Under the pieces are notes generated by a model. It ran no database searches. It was not told where the DNA came from and saw only the letters and a program-made list of their open reading frames with translations. The position numbers and the translations under genes are program-made. From Anaspis maculata (lineage: Eukaryota; Arthropoda; Insecta; Coleoptera; Scraptiidae), in NCBI GenBank assembly GCA_949128115.1, contig OX421961.1, positions 130,259,650 to 130,323,649 on the forward strand: a DNA stretch of 64,000 nucleotides, read 5' to 3'. Below, piece after piece: positions 1 to 9,620 of this stretch. Position 1 is the stretch's first letter; every line of letters starts with the position of its first letter.

Positions 1-538
1 CTGAAGTTTTTGGATAACAATTGTGTCTTTTTTTCTATATTTGTGTTCGTTCGTCAGATGTTGCGTTTGGAGAGAGTAGCTGCCAACTTCAAAAGTGGTG
101 ACCGATCGTTCTCAAAGTCACGTGGGTTGAAGCCTGAAGTCACGTGGGTTGAAGCCTGGAGTCACGTGGGTTGAAACCTGAACTTTTTGGATAACAATTG
201 TTTTTTTTTTTCTATATTTGTGTTCGTTCGTCAGATGTTGCGTTTGGAACAAGTAGCTGCCAACTTCAGAAGTGGTGACCGATCGTTTCAAAAGTCACGT
301 GGGTTGGAGCCTGGAGTCACGTGGGTTGAAGCCTGAAGTCACGTGGGTTGAAGCCTGAACTTTTTGGATAACAATTGTGTCTTCAGTTTTTTGATATTTG
401 TGTTCGTTCGTCAGATGTTGCGTTTGGAACAAGTAGCTGCCTACATCAGAAGTGGTGACCGATCGTTTCAAAAGTCACGTGGGTCGAAGCCTGAAGTCAC
501 GTGGGTTGGAGCCTGGAGTCACGTGGGTTCAAACCTGA

Positions 539-651
539 ACTTTTTGAATAACAATTTCGTCATTTTTTTTTTATATTTGTGTTCGTTCGTCAGATTTTGC
601 GTTTGGAACAAGTAGCTGCCAACTCCAAAAGTGGTGACCGATCGTTTTAAA
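539..651 (+). repeat. AATTTCGTCA core subtype
   Basis: A 113-bp core with TTGAATAACAATTTCGTCA followed by a T run and TATTTG, usually ending in CTCC. In nearly every case it follows a terminal 22-mer of the CAAACC or CTCAAACC form. The subtype therefore travels with its preceding 22-mer as part of a larger repeat. The 22-mer after this copy is itself mutated to AATCACG. Confidence 0.85.
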
Positions 652-828
652 AATCACGTGGGTTGAAGCCTGAAGTCTCGTGGGTTGAAGCCCGAAGTCA
701 CGTGGGTTAAAACCTGAACTTTTTGGATAAAAATTGTGTCTTTACTTCTATATTTGTGTTCGTTCGTCAGATGTTGCGTTTGGAACAAGTAGCTGCCAAC
801 ATCAAAAGTGGTGACCGATCGTTTTAAA

Positions 829-916
829 AGTCACGTGGGTTGAAGCCTGAAGTCACGTGGGTTGAAGCCTGGAGTCACGTGGGTTCAAACCTGAAGTCAC
901 GTGGGTTAAAACCTGA
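829..916 (+). repeat. Four-copy 22-mer tract with two terminal-type copies
   Basis: Copies end GAAG, GAAG(G), CAAACCTGA and AAAACCTGA. Two successive terminal-type copies suggest a lost core between them. The same tract recurs at 22,215, 28,144, 46,263, 51,252 and 57,181 (each 88 bp), so it marks the higher-order block. Confidence 0.85.
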
Positions 917-1822
917 ACTTTTTGGGTAACAATTGTGTCTTTTTTTCTATATTTGTGTTCGTTCGTCAGATGTTGCGTTTGGAAAGAGTAGCTGCCAACT
1001 TCAAAAGTGGTGACCGATCGTTTCAAAAGTCACGTGGGTTGAAGCCTGAAGTAACGTGGGTTGAAGCCTGAAGTCACGTGGGTTAAAACCTGAACTTTTT
1101 GGATAACAATTGTGTCTTTTCTTCTATATTTGTGTTCGTTCGTCAGATGTTGCGTTTGGAACAAGTAGCTGCCAACATCAGAAGTGGTGACCGATCGTTT
1201 TAAAAGTCACGTGGGTCGAAGCCTGAAGCACGTGGGTTGAAGCTTGAAGTCACGTGGGTCAAAACCTGAACTTTTTGGATAACAATTGTGTCTTTTCTTC
1301 TATATTGGTGTTCGTTCGTCAGATGTTGCGTTTGGAACAAGTAGCTGCCAACATCAAGAGTGGTGACCGATCGTTTTAAAAGTCACGTGGGTTGAAGCCT
1401 GAAGTCACGTGGGTTGAAGCCTGAAGTCACGTGGGTTGAAGCCTGATGTCACGTGGGTTAAAACCTGAACTTTTTGGATAACAATTGTGTCTTTACTACT
1501 ATATTTGTGTTCGTTTGTCAGATGTTGCGTTTGGAACAAGTAGCTGCCAACATCGAAAGTGGTGACCGATCGTTTTGAAAGTCACGTGGGTTGAAGCCTG
1601 AAGTCACGTGGGTTGGAGCCTGGAGTCACGTGGGTTCAAACCTGAACTTTTTGGATAACAATTGTGTCTTTTTTTCTATATTTGTGTTTGTTCGTCAGAT
1701 GTTGCGTTTGGAACAAGTAGCTGCCAACATCGAAAGTGGTGACCGATCGTTTTGAAAGTCACGTGGGTTGAAGCCTGAAGTCACGTGGATTGGAGCCTGG
1801 AGTCACGTGGGTTCAAACCTGA

Positions 1823-1933
1823 ACTTTTTGGATAACAATTGTGTCTTTTCTTCTATATTTGTGTTCGTTCGTCAGATGTTGCGTTTGGAACAAGTAGCTG
1901 CCAACATCAAAAGTGGTGACCGATCGTTTAAAA
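1823..1933 (+). repeat. Exemplar 111-bp satellite core
   Basis: The core carries, in order, ATAACAATTGTG (containing the 8-bp palindrome ACAATTGT), a pyrimidine run of T and C, TATATTTGTG, the small tandem GTTCGTTCGT, CAGATGTTGCG, GAACAAGTAGCTGCC, CATCAAAAGTGG and GACCGATCG (palindrome CGATCG). Subtypes across the array are distinguished by three blocks: after ACAATT (GTGTC, TCGTC or AAGTC); around the first AAG (GAACAAG, GAAAGAG or GAGAGAG); and before AAAAGTGG (CATC, CTTC or CTCC). GAAAGAG and GAGAGAG cores nearly always carry CTTC, while GAACAAG goes with CATC or CTCC, so these sites are linked within subtypes. Confidence 0.95.
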
Positions 1934-1999
1934 AGTCACGTGGGTTGAAGCCTGGAGTCACGTGGGTTGGAGCCTGGAGTCACGTGGGTTCATACCTGA
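1934..1999 (+). repeat. Exemplar 22-bp subrepeat tract, three copies
   Basis: Three tandem 22-mers, each beginning AGTCACGTGGGTT. The copies are not interchangeable. Internal copies end in AGCCTGA or AGCCTGG (GAAGCCTG, GGAGCCTG). The last copy before each core almost always ends in AACCTGA, ATACCTGA or ATCCTGA. The usual orders are GAAG-GGAG-CAAA and GAAG-GAAG-TAAA. This position-specific divergence marks the tract end and lets one recognise tracts that were fused by loss of a core. 22 bp is about two helical turns, so successive CACGTG sites lie on nearly the same DNA face. Confidence 0.95.
1935..1942. promoter_or_regulatory. GTCACGTG motif, one representative of the array
   Basis: Nearly every 22-mer contains GTCACGTG, with the palindrome CACGTG at its centre. 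CACGTG is the known target of many bHLH/bHLH-Zip proteins (E-box), of plant G-box bZIP factors, and, as RTCACRTG, of the yeast CDEI element bound by Cbf1; GTCACGTG fits RTCACRTG exactly. With about three copies per monomer, the window should hold on the order of a thousand sites. That proteins bind here is inference; only the motif is seen. It is listed once as a representative. Confidence 0.4.
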
Positions 2000-3041
2000 A
2001 CTTTTTGGATAACAATTGTGTCTTTTCTTCTATATTTGTGTTCGTTCGTCGGATGTTGCGTTTGGAACAAGTAGCTGCCAACATCAGAAGTGGTGACCGA
2101 TCGTTTTAAAAGTCACGTGGGTCGAAGCCTGAAGTCACGTGGGTTGAAGCCTGAAGTCACGTGGGTTGGAGCCTGGAGTCACGTGGGTTCAAACCTGAAC
2201 TTCTTGAATTACAATTTCGTCATTTTTTTTTGATATTTGTGTTCGTTCGTCGGATGTTGCGTTTGGAACAAGTAGCTGCCAACTCCAAAAGTGGTGACCG
2301 ATCGTTTTAAAAGTCACGTGGGTTGAAGCCTGAAGTCACGTGGGTTGAAGCCTGAAGTCACGTGGGTTGAAGCCTGATGTCACGTGGGTTAAAACCTGAA
2401 CTTTTTGGATAACAATTGTGTCTTTACTACTATATTTGTGTTCGTTTGTCAGATGTTGCGTTTGGAACAAGTAGCTGCCAACATCAAAAGTGGTGACCAA
2501 TCGTTTTGAAAGTCACGTGGGTTGAAGCCTGAAGTCACGTGGGTTGGAGCCTGGAGTCACGTGGGTTCAAACCTGAACTTTTTGGATAACAATTGTGTCT
2601 TTTTTTCTATATTTGTGTTCGTTCGTCAGATGTTGCGTTTGGAAAGAGTAGCTGCCAACTTCAAAAGTGGTGACCGATCGTTTTCAAAGTCACGTGGGTT
2701 GAAGCCTGAAGTCACGTGGGTTAAAGCCTGAAGTCACGTGGGTTGGAACCTGAACATTTTGGATAACAATTGTGTCTTTTCTTCTATATTTGTGTTCGTT
2801 CGTCAGATGTTGCGTTTGGAACAAGTAGCTGCCAACATCAAAAGTGGTGACCGATCGTTTCAAAAGTCACGTGGGTTGAAGCCTGAAGTCACGTGGGTTG
2901 GAGCCCGGAGTCACGTGGGTTCATACCTGAACTTTTTGGATAACAATTGTGTCTTTTTTTCTATATTTGTGTTCGTTCGTCAGATGTTGCGTTTGGAAAG
3001 AGTAGCTGCCAACTTCAAAAATGGTGACCGTTCGTTTTCAA

Positions 3042-3173
3042 AGTCACGTGGGTTGAAGCCTGAAGTCACGTGGGTTCAAGCCTGTAGTCACGTGGGTTGA
3101 AGCCTGAAGTCACGTGGGTTAAAGCCTGAAGTCACGTGGGTTGAAGCCTGATGTCACGTGGGTTAAAACCTGA
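3042..3173 (+). repeat. Six-copy 22-mer tract
   Basis: Six tandem 22-mers between two cores, with endings GAAGCCTG, CAAGCCTGT, GAAGCCTG, AAAGCCTG, GAAGCCTGAT and AAAACCTG. The same tract is at 11,159-11,290 and 37,022-37,153; those two read GGGATAAAACC at the last copy, where this one reads GGGTTAAAACC. Only the last copy is of terminal type, so it may have grown by slippage or by unequal exchange within tracts. Confidence 0.9.
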
Positions 3174-4595
3174 ACTTTTTGGATAACAATTGTGTCTTTA
3201 CTACTATATTTGTGTTCGTTTGTCAGATGTTGCGTTTGGAACAAGTAGCTGCCAACATCAAAAGTGGTGACCGATCGTTTTGAAAGTCACGTGGGTTGAA
3301 GCCTGAAGTCACGTGGGTTGGAGCCTGGAGTCACGTGGGTTCAAACCTGAACTTTTTGGATAACAATTGTGTCTTTTTTTCTATATTTGTGTTCGTTCGT
3401 CAGATGTTGCGTTTGGAACAAGTAGCTGCCAACTCCAAAAGTGGTGACCGATCGTTTTAAATGTCACGTGGGTTGAAGCCTGAAATCACGTGGGTTGAAG
3501 CCTGAAGTCACGTGGGTTAAAACCTGAACTTTTTGGATAACAATTGTGTCTTTTCTTCTATATTTGTGTTCGTTCGTCAGATGTTGCGTTTGGAACAAGT
3601 AGCTGCCAACATCAAAAGTGGTGACCGATCGATTTAAAAGTCACGTGAGTTGAAGCCTGAAGTCACGTGGGTTGGAGCCTGGAGTCACGTGGGTTCAAAC
3701 CTGAACTTTTTGAATAACAATTTCGTCATTTTTGTTTTGATATTTGTGTTCGTTCGTCAGATGTTGCGTTTGGAACAAGTAGCTGCCAACATCAAAAGTG
3801 GTGACCGATCGTTTTAAAAGTCACGTGGGTTGAAGCCTGGAGTCACGTGGGTTGAAGCCTGAAGTCACGTGGGTTGAAGCCTGAAATCACGTGGGTTAAA
3901 ACCTGAACTTTCTTGATAACAATTGTGTCTTTTCTTCTATATTTGTGTTCGTTCGTCAGATGTTGCGTTTGGAACAAGTAGCTGCCAACATCAGAAGTGG
4001 TGACCGATCGTTTTAAAAGTCACGTGCGTCGAAGCCTGAAGTCACGTGGGTTGGAGCCTGGAGTCACGTGGGCTCAAACCTGATTTTTTGGAATAACAAT
4101 TTCGTCATTTTTTTTTGATATTTGTGTTCGTTTGTCAGATGTTGCGTTTGGAACAAGTAGCTGCCAACTCCAAAAGTGGTGACCGATCGTTCTAAAAGTC
4201 ACGTGGAATGAAGCCTGAAGTCACGTGGGTTGAAGCCTGAAGTCACGTGGGTTAAAACCTGAACTTTTTGGATAACAATTAAGTCTTTACTTCTATATTT
4301 GTGTTCGTTCGTCAGATGTTGCGTTTGGAACAAGTAGCTGCCAACATCAAAAGTGGTGACCGATCGTTTTAAAAGTCACGTGGGTTGAAGCCTGAAGTCA
4401 CGTGGGTTGTAGCCTGGAGTCACGTGGGTTCAAACCTGAACTTTTTGGATAACAATTGTGTTTTTTTTTTCTATATTTGTGTTCGTTCGTCAGATGTTGC
4501 GTTTGGAAAGAGTAGCTGCCAACTTCAAAAATGGTGACCGATCGTTTTCAAAGTCACGTGGGTTGAAGCCTGAAGTCACGTGAGTTGAAGCCTGA

Positions 4596-4605
4596 AGTAG
4601 TGAAG
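4596..4605 (+). repeat. AGTAGTGAAG partial duplication in a 22-mer
   Basis: A short extra piece, AGTAGTGAAG, lies between two 22-mers (GCCTGAAGTAGTGAAGTCACG) and breaks the 22-bp register. It recurs at 12,557, 20,411, 26,339, 38,774, 44,459 and 55,376, always in the same monomer, and is a clean marker for tracing block copies. Confidence 0.9.
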
Positions 4606-6858
4606 TCACGTGGGTTGAAGCCTGAAGTCACGTGGGTCAAAACCTGAACTTTTTGGATAACAATTGTGTCTTTTCTTCCATATTTGTGTTCGTTCGTCAG
4701 ATGTTGCGTTTGGAACAAGTAGCTGCCAACATCAAAAGTGGTGACCGATCGTTTTAAAAGTCACGTGGGTTGGAGCCTGAAGTCACGTGGGTTGGAGCCT
4801 GGAGTCACGTGGGTTCAAACCTGAACTTTTTGAATAACAATTTTGTCATTTTTGTTCTGATATTTGTGTTCGTTCGTCATATGTTGCGTTTGGAACAAGT
4901 AGCTGCCATCTCCAAAAGTGGTGACCGATCGTTTTGAAAGTCACGTGGGTTGAAGCCTGGAGTCACGTGGGTTGAAGCCTGAAGTCACGTGGGTTGAAGC
5001 CTGAAATCACGTGGGTTAAAACCTGAACTTTCTGGATAACAATTGTGTCTTTACTTCTATATTTGTGTTCGTTCGTCAGATGTTACGTTTGGAACAAGTA
5101 GCTGCCAACATCAAAAGTGGTGACCGATCGTTTTAAAAGTCACGTGGGTTGAAGCTTGAAGTCAAGTGGGTTGGAGCCTGGAGTCACGTGGGTTCAATCC
5201 TGAACTTTTTGGATAACAATTGTGTCTTTTTTTCTATATTTGTGTTCGTTCGTCAGATTTTGCGTTTGGTAAAGGTAGCTGCCAACTTCAAAAATGGTGA
5301 CCGATCGTTTTCAAAGTCACGTGGGTTGGAGCCTGAAGTCACGTGGATTGAAGCCTGAAGTCACGTGGGTTGAAGCCTGAAGTCACGTGGGTTAAAACCT
5401 GATTTTCTTGGATAACAAATTTGTCTTTTCTTCTATATTTGTGTTCGTTCGTCAGATGTTGCGTTTGGAACAAGTAGCTGCCAACATCAAAAGTGGTGAC
5501 CGATCGTTTTTAGAGGCACGTGGGTTGAAGCCTGAAGTCACGTGGGTTGGAGCCTGGAGTCACGTGGGTTGAAACCTGAACTTTTTGGATAACAATTGTG
5601 TCTTTACTTCTATATTTGTGTTCGTTCGTCAGATGTTGCGTTTGGAACAAGTAGCTGCCAACATCAAAAGAGGTGACCAATCGTTTTAAAAGTCACGTGG
5701 GTTGAAGCCTGAAGTCACGTGGGTTGGAGCCTGGAGTCACGTGGGTTCAAACCTGAAGTTTTTGGGTGACAATTGTGTCTTTTTTTCTATATTTGTGTTC
5801 GTTCGTCAGATGTTGCGTTTGGAAAGAGTAGCTGCCAACTTCAAAAGTGGTGACCGATCGTTTTAAAAGTCACGTGGGTTGAAGCCTGAAGTAACGTGGG
5901 TTGAAGCCTGGAGTCACGTGGGTTAAAACCTGAACTTTTTGGATGACAATTGTGTCTTTTCTTCTATATTTGTGTTCGTTCGTCAGATGTTGCGTTTGGA
6001 ACAAGTAGCTGCCAACATCAGAAGTGGTGACCGATCGTTTTAAAAGTCACGTGGGTCGAAGCCTGAAGTCACGTGGGTTGAAGCCTGAAGTCACGTGGGT
6101 TGGAGCCTGGAGTCACGTGGGTTCAAACCTGAAGTTTTTGGGTAACAATTGTGTTTTTTTTTCTATATTTTGTTCGTTCGTCAGATGTTGCGTTTGGAAA
6201 GAGTAGCTGCCAACTTCAAAAGTGGTGACCGATCGTTTCAAAAGTCACGTGGGTTGAAGCCTGGAGTCACGTGGGTTGGGGCCTGGAGTCACGTGGGCTC
6301 AAACCAGAACTTTTTGGATAACAATTGTGTCTTTTTTTCTTTATTTGTGTTCGTTCGTCAGATGTTGCGTTTGGAACAAGTAGCTGCCAACATCAAAAGT
6401 GGTGACCGATCGTTTTAAAAGTCACGTGGGTTGAAGCCTGAAGTCACGTGGGTTGGAGCCTGGAGTCACGTGGGTTCAAACCTGAACTTTTTGAATAACA
6501 ATTCCGTCATTTTTGTTTTGATATTTGTGTTCGTTCGTCAGATGTTGCGTTTGGAACAAGTAGCTGCCATCTCCAAAAGTGGTGACCGATCGTTTTAAAA
6601 GTCACGTGGGTTGAAGCCTGGAGTCACGTGGGTTGAAGCCTGAAGTCACGTGGGTTGAAGCCTGAAATCACGTGGGTTAAAACCTGAACTTTTTGGATAA
6701 CAATTGTGTCTTTACTTCTATATTTGTGTTCGTTCGTCTGATGTTGCGTTTGGAACAAGTAGCTGCCAACTCCAAAAGTGGTGGCCGATCGTTTTAAAAG
6801 TCACGTGGGTTGAAGCCTGAAGTCACGTGGGTTGAAGCCCGAAGTCACGTGGGTTGAA

Positions 6859-7595
6859 ACCTGAACTTTTTGGATAACAATTGTGTCTTTACTTCTATAT
6901 TTGTGTTCGTTCGTCAGATGTTGCGTTTGGAACAAGTAGCTGCCAACATCAAAAGTGGTGACCAATCGTTTTAAAAGTCACGTGGGTTGAAGCCTGAAGT
7001 CACGTGGGTTGGAGCCTGGAGTCACGTGGGTTCAAACCTGAAGTTTTTGGGTGACAATTGTGTCTTTTTTTCTATATTTGTGTTCGTTCGTCAGATGTTG
7101 CGTTTGGAAAGAGTAGCTGCCAACTTCAAAAGTGGTGACCGATCGTTTTAAAAGTCACGTGGGTTGAAGCCTGAAGTAACGTGGGTTGAAGCCTGGAGTC
7201 ACGTGGGTTAAAACCTGAACTTTTTGGATGACAATTGTGTCTTTTCTTCTATATTTGTGTTCGTTCGTCAGATGTTGCGTTTGGAACAAGTAGCTGCCAA
7301 CATCAGAAGTGGTGACCGATCGTTTTAAAAGTCACGTGGGTCGAAGCCTGAAGTCACGTGGGTTGAAGCCTGAAGTCACGTGGGTTGGAGCCTGGAGTCA
7401 CGTGGGTTCAAACCTGAAGTTTTTGGGTAACAATTGTGTTTTTTTTTCTATATTTTGTTCGTTCGTCAGATGTTGCGTTTGGAAAGAGTAGCTGCCAACT
7501 TCAAAAGTGGTGACCGATCGTTTCAAAAGTTACGTGGGTTGAAGCCTGGAGTCACGTGGGTTGGAGCCTGGAGTCACGTGGGTTTAAACCTGAAG
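6859..7595. repeat. 1,285-bp higher-order step, second copy of 5,574-6,310
   Basis: The four monomers at about 5,574-6,310 recur at 6,859-7,595 with an offset of exactly 1,285 bp. They include a GACCAATCG core, a GGGTGACAATTG core, a GGATGACAATTG core and the GGGTAACAATTGTG/TATATTTTGTTCG core. A visible difference is AAAAGAGGTG at 5.67 kb against AAAAGTGGTG at 6.95 kb. The same arrangement recurs at 13.98/15.27 kb and 32.80/34.08 kb. Confidence 0.85.
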
Positions 7596-8593
7596 TTTTT
7601 GGATAACAATTGTGTCTTTTTTTCTATATTTGTGTTCGTTCGTCAGATGTTGCGTTTGGAGAGAGTAGCTGCCAACTTCAAAAGTGGTGACCGATCGTTC
7701 TCAAAGTCACGTGGGTTGAAGCCTGAAGTCACGTGGGTTGAAGCCTGGAGTCACGTGGGTTGAAACCTGAACTTTTTGGATAACAATTGTTTTTTTTTTT
7801 CTATATTTGTGTTCGTTCGTCAGATGTTGCGTTTGGAACAAGTAGCTGCCAACTTCAGAAGTGGTGACCGATCGTTTCAAAAGTCACGTGGGTTGGAGCC
7901 TGGAGTCACGTGGGTTGAAGCCTGAAGTCACGTGGGTTGAAGCCTGAACTTTTTGGATAACAATTGTGTCTTCAGTTTTTTGATATTTGTGTTCGTTCGT
8001 CAGATGTTGCGTTTGGAACATGTAGCTGCCAACTCCAAAAGTGGTGACCGATCGTTTTAAAAGACACGTGGGTTGAAGCCTGAAGTCACGTGGGTTGAAG
8101 CCTGGAGTCACGTGGATTGAAGCCTGAAATCACGTGGGTTAAAACCTGAACTTTTTGGATAACAATTGTGTCTTTTCTTCTATAGTTGTGTTCGTTCGTC
8201 AGATGTTGCGTTTGGAACAAGTAGCTGCCAACATCAGAAGTGGTGACCGATCGTTTCAAAAGTCACGTGGATTGAGGCCTGGAGTCACGTGGGTTGGAGC
8301 CTGGAGTCACGTGGGTTCAAACCTGAACTTTTTGGATAACAATTGTGTCTTTACTTCTATATTTGTGTTCGTTCGTCAGATGTTGCGTTTGGAACAAGTA
8401 GCTGCCAACATCAAAAGTGGTGACCAATCGTTTTAAAAGTCACGTGGGTTGAAGCCTGAAGTCACGTGGGTTGGAGCCTGGAGTCACGTGGGTTCAAACC
8501 TGAAGTTTTTGGGTGACAATTGTGTCTTTTTTTCTATATTTGTGTTCGTTCGTCAGATGTTGCGTTTGGAACAAGTAGCTGCCAACATCAGAA

Positions 8594-9620
8594 GTGGTGA
8601 CCGATCGTTTTAAAAGTCACGTGGGTCGAAGCCTGAAGTCACGTGGGTTGAAGCCTGAAGTCACGTGGGTTGGAGCCTGGAGTCACGTGGGTTCAAACCT
8701 GAAGTTTTTGGGTAACAATTGTGTTTTTTTTTCTATATTTTGTTCGTTCGTCAGATGTTGCGTTTGGAAAGAGTAGCTGCCAACTTCAAAAGTGGTGACC
8801 GATCGTTTCAAAAGTTACGTGGGTTGAAGCCTGGAGTCACGTGGGTTGGAGCCTGGAGTCACGTGGGTTTAAACCTGAAGTTTTTGGATAACAATTGTGT
8901 CTTTTTTTCTATATTTGTGTTCGTTCGTCAGATGTTGCGTTTGGAGAGAGTAGCTGCCAACTTCAAAAGTGGTGACCGATCGTTCTCAAAGTCACGTGGG
9001 TTGAAGCCTGAAGTCACGTGGGTTGAAGCCTGGAGTCACGTGGGTTGAAACCTGAACTTTTTGGATAACAATTGTTTTTTTTTTCTATATTTGTGTTCGT
9101 TCGTCAGATGTTGCGTTTGGAACAAGTAGCTGCCAACTTCAGAAGTGGTGACCGATCGTTTCAAAAGTCACGTGGGTTGGAGCCTGGAGTCACGTGGGTT
9201 GAAGCCTGAAGTCACGTGGGTTGAAGCCTGAACTTTTTGGATAACAATTGTGTCTTCAGTTTTTTGATATTTGTGTTCGTTCGTCAGATGTTGCGTTTGG
9301 AACATGTAGCTGCCAACTCCAAAAGTGGTGACCGATCGTTTTAAAAGACACGTGGGTTGAAGCCTGAAGTCACGTGGGTTGAAGCCTGGAGTCACGTGGA
9401 TTGAAGCCTGAAATCACGTGGGTTAAAACCTGAACTTTTTGGATAACAATTGTGTCTTTTCTTCTATAGTTGTGTTCGTTCGTCAGATGTTGCGTTTGGA
9501 ACAAGTAGCTGCCAACATCAGAAGTGGTGACCGATCGTTTCAAAAGTCACGTGGATTGAGGCCTGGAGTCACGTGGGTTGGAGCCTGGAGTCACGTGGGT
9601 TCAAACCTGAACTTTTTGGA
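8594..9620. repeat. 1,285-bp higher-order step, copy of 7,309-8,336
   Basis: About 1.03 kb at 7,309-8,336 recurs at 8,594-9,620, offset 1,285, falling to 1,284 after the T tract near 9.08 kb, which is one T shorter. The copy includes the GAGAGAG core, the 10-11 T core, the CTTCAGTTTTTTGAT core with GAACATG, and the TATAGTTGTG core. Macro-unit 2 has this step only once (34.08-35.1 kb). The copies part where TTTACTTCT at 8.35 kb faces TTTTCTTATAAG at 9.63 kb. Confidence 0.85.

Larger units (their letters stand above)
1823..1999 (+). repeat. Exemplar 177-bp monomer (core plus three 22-mers)
   Basis: This is a typical complete monomer. The 111-bp core (1823-1933) is followed by exactly three 22-bp repeats (1934-1955, 1956-1977, 1978-1999), so 111 + 66 = 177 bp. 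The next core begins at once at 2000. 177 bp is close to a nucleosome repeat length and to the monomer length of many unrelated centromeric satellites; that similarity is suggestive only. Because 177 = 3 x 59, a reading frame is preserved from one such monomer to the next. Other monomers differ mainly by changing the number of 22-mers (150 bp with two copies and a shortened core, about 199 with four) and by small indels in the T tract. Confidence 0.97.
1..4908. repeat. Lead-in region, mosaic of array blocks upstream of macro-unit 1
   Basis: This segment is made of the same monomers but is not the end of a preceding macro-unit. Bases 1-430 match 7,590-8,020, including the 11-T tract and CTTCAGTTTTTTGAT. 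From about 430 to 1,990 the monomer order matches 21.8-23.4 kb (offset about 21,386). From about 1.5 to 3.28 kb it matches 16.7-18.25 kb (offset 15,193) and 40.5-42.1 kb (offset 39,020). From 2,738 to 4,900 it matches 36.7-39.1 kb (offset 33,980, then 34,178 after a 199-bp indel and a 1-bp indel). It contains no gene. Confidence 0.85.
2738..8160. repeat. 8-kb duplication, left copy
   Basis: The monomer order from 2,738 to about 8,160 recurs at 10,855 to about 16,119. The offset is 8,117 to about 3.28 kb, then about 7,763 after two monomers (354 bp) that the right copy lacks, then 7,961 after a 199-bp monomer that this copy lacks, then 7,960. Landmarks in common include the six-copy 22-mer tract (3,042), GATCGATTTAAAAG (3,627), AGTAGTGAAG (4,596), CAATCCTGAAC (5,194) and the GGGTAACAATTGTG monomer. 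The unit itself (2,738-10,854) is 8,117 bp, so the pair is tandem. Confidence 0.85.

Noticed and set aside
1825..1842. lac operator-like GGATAACAATT
   Set aside because: It shares 11 bases with the bacterial lac operator but lacks the other half-site, and it is an ordinary part of a eukaryotic-type satellite core. Chance resemblance.
1864..1885. CENP-B box (TTCG....A..CGGG)
   Set aside because: TTCGTCAGATG gives the first half, but the CGGG half is absent (TTGC there), so the essential positions fail.
1823..1933. The core as five decayed 22-mers (111 is about 5 x 22)
   Set aside because: No alignment of the core to the 22-mer beyond scattered matches such as AGTGG and GAAC; the length relation alone is not evidence.
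1934..1999. CRISPR-like direct repeats
   Set aside because: The 22-mers are directly adjacent with no spacers, the interspersed cores are themselves near-identical, and no cas genes are present.
7884..8111. Minus-strand 75-codon open frame (also at 9,168, 15,843, 34,655 and 39,670)
   Set aside because: It is the complement of the same satellite in a subtype that happens to lack stops. It recurs only with that subtype and has no gene features.
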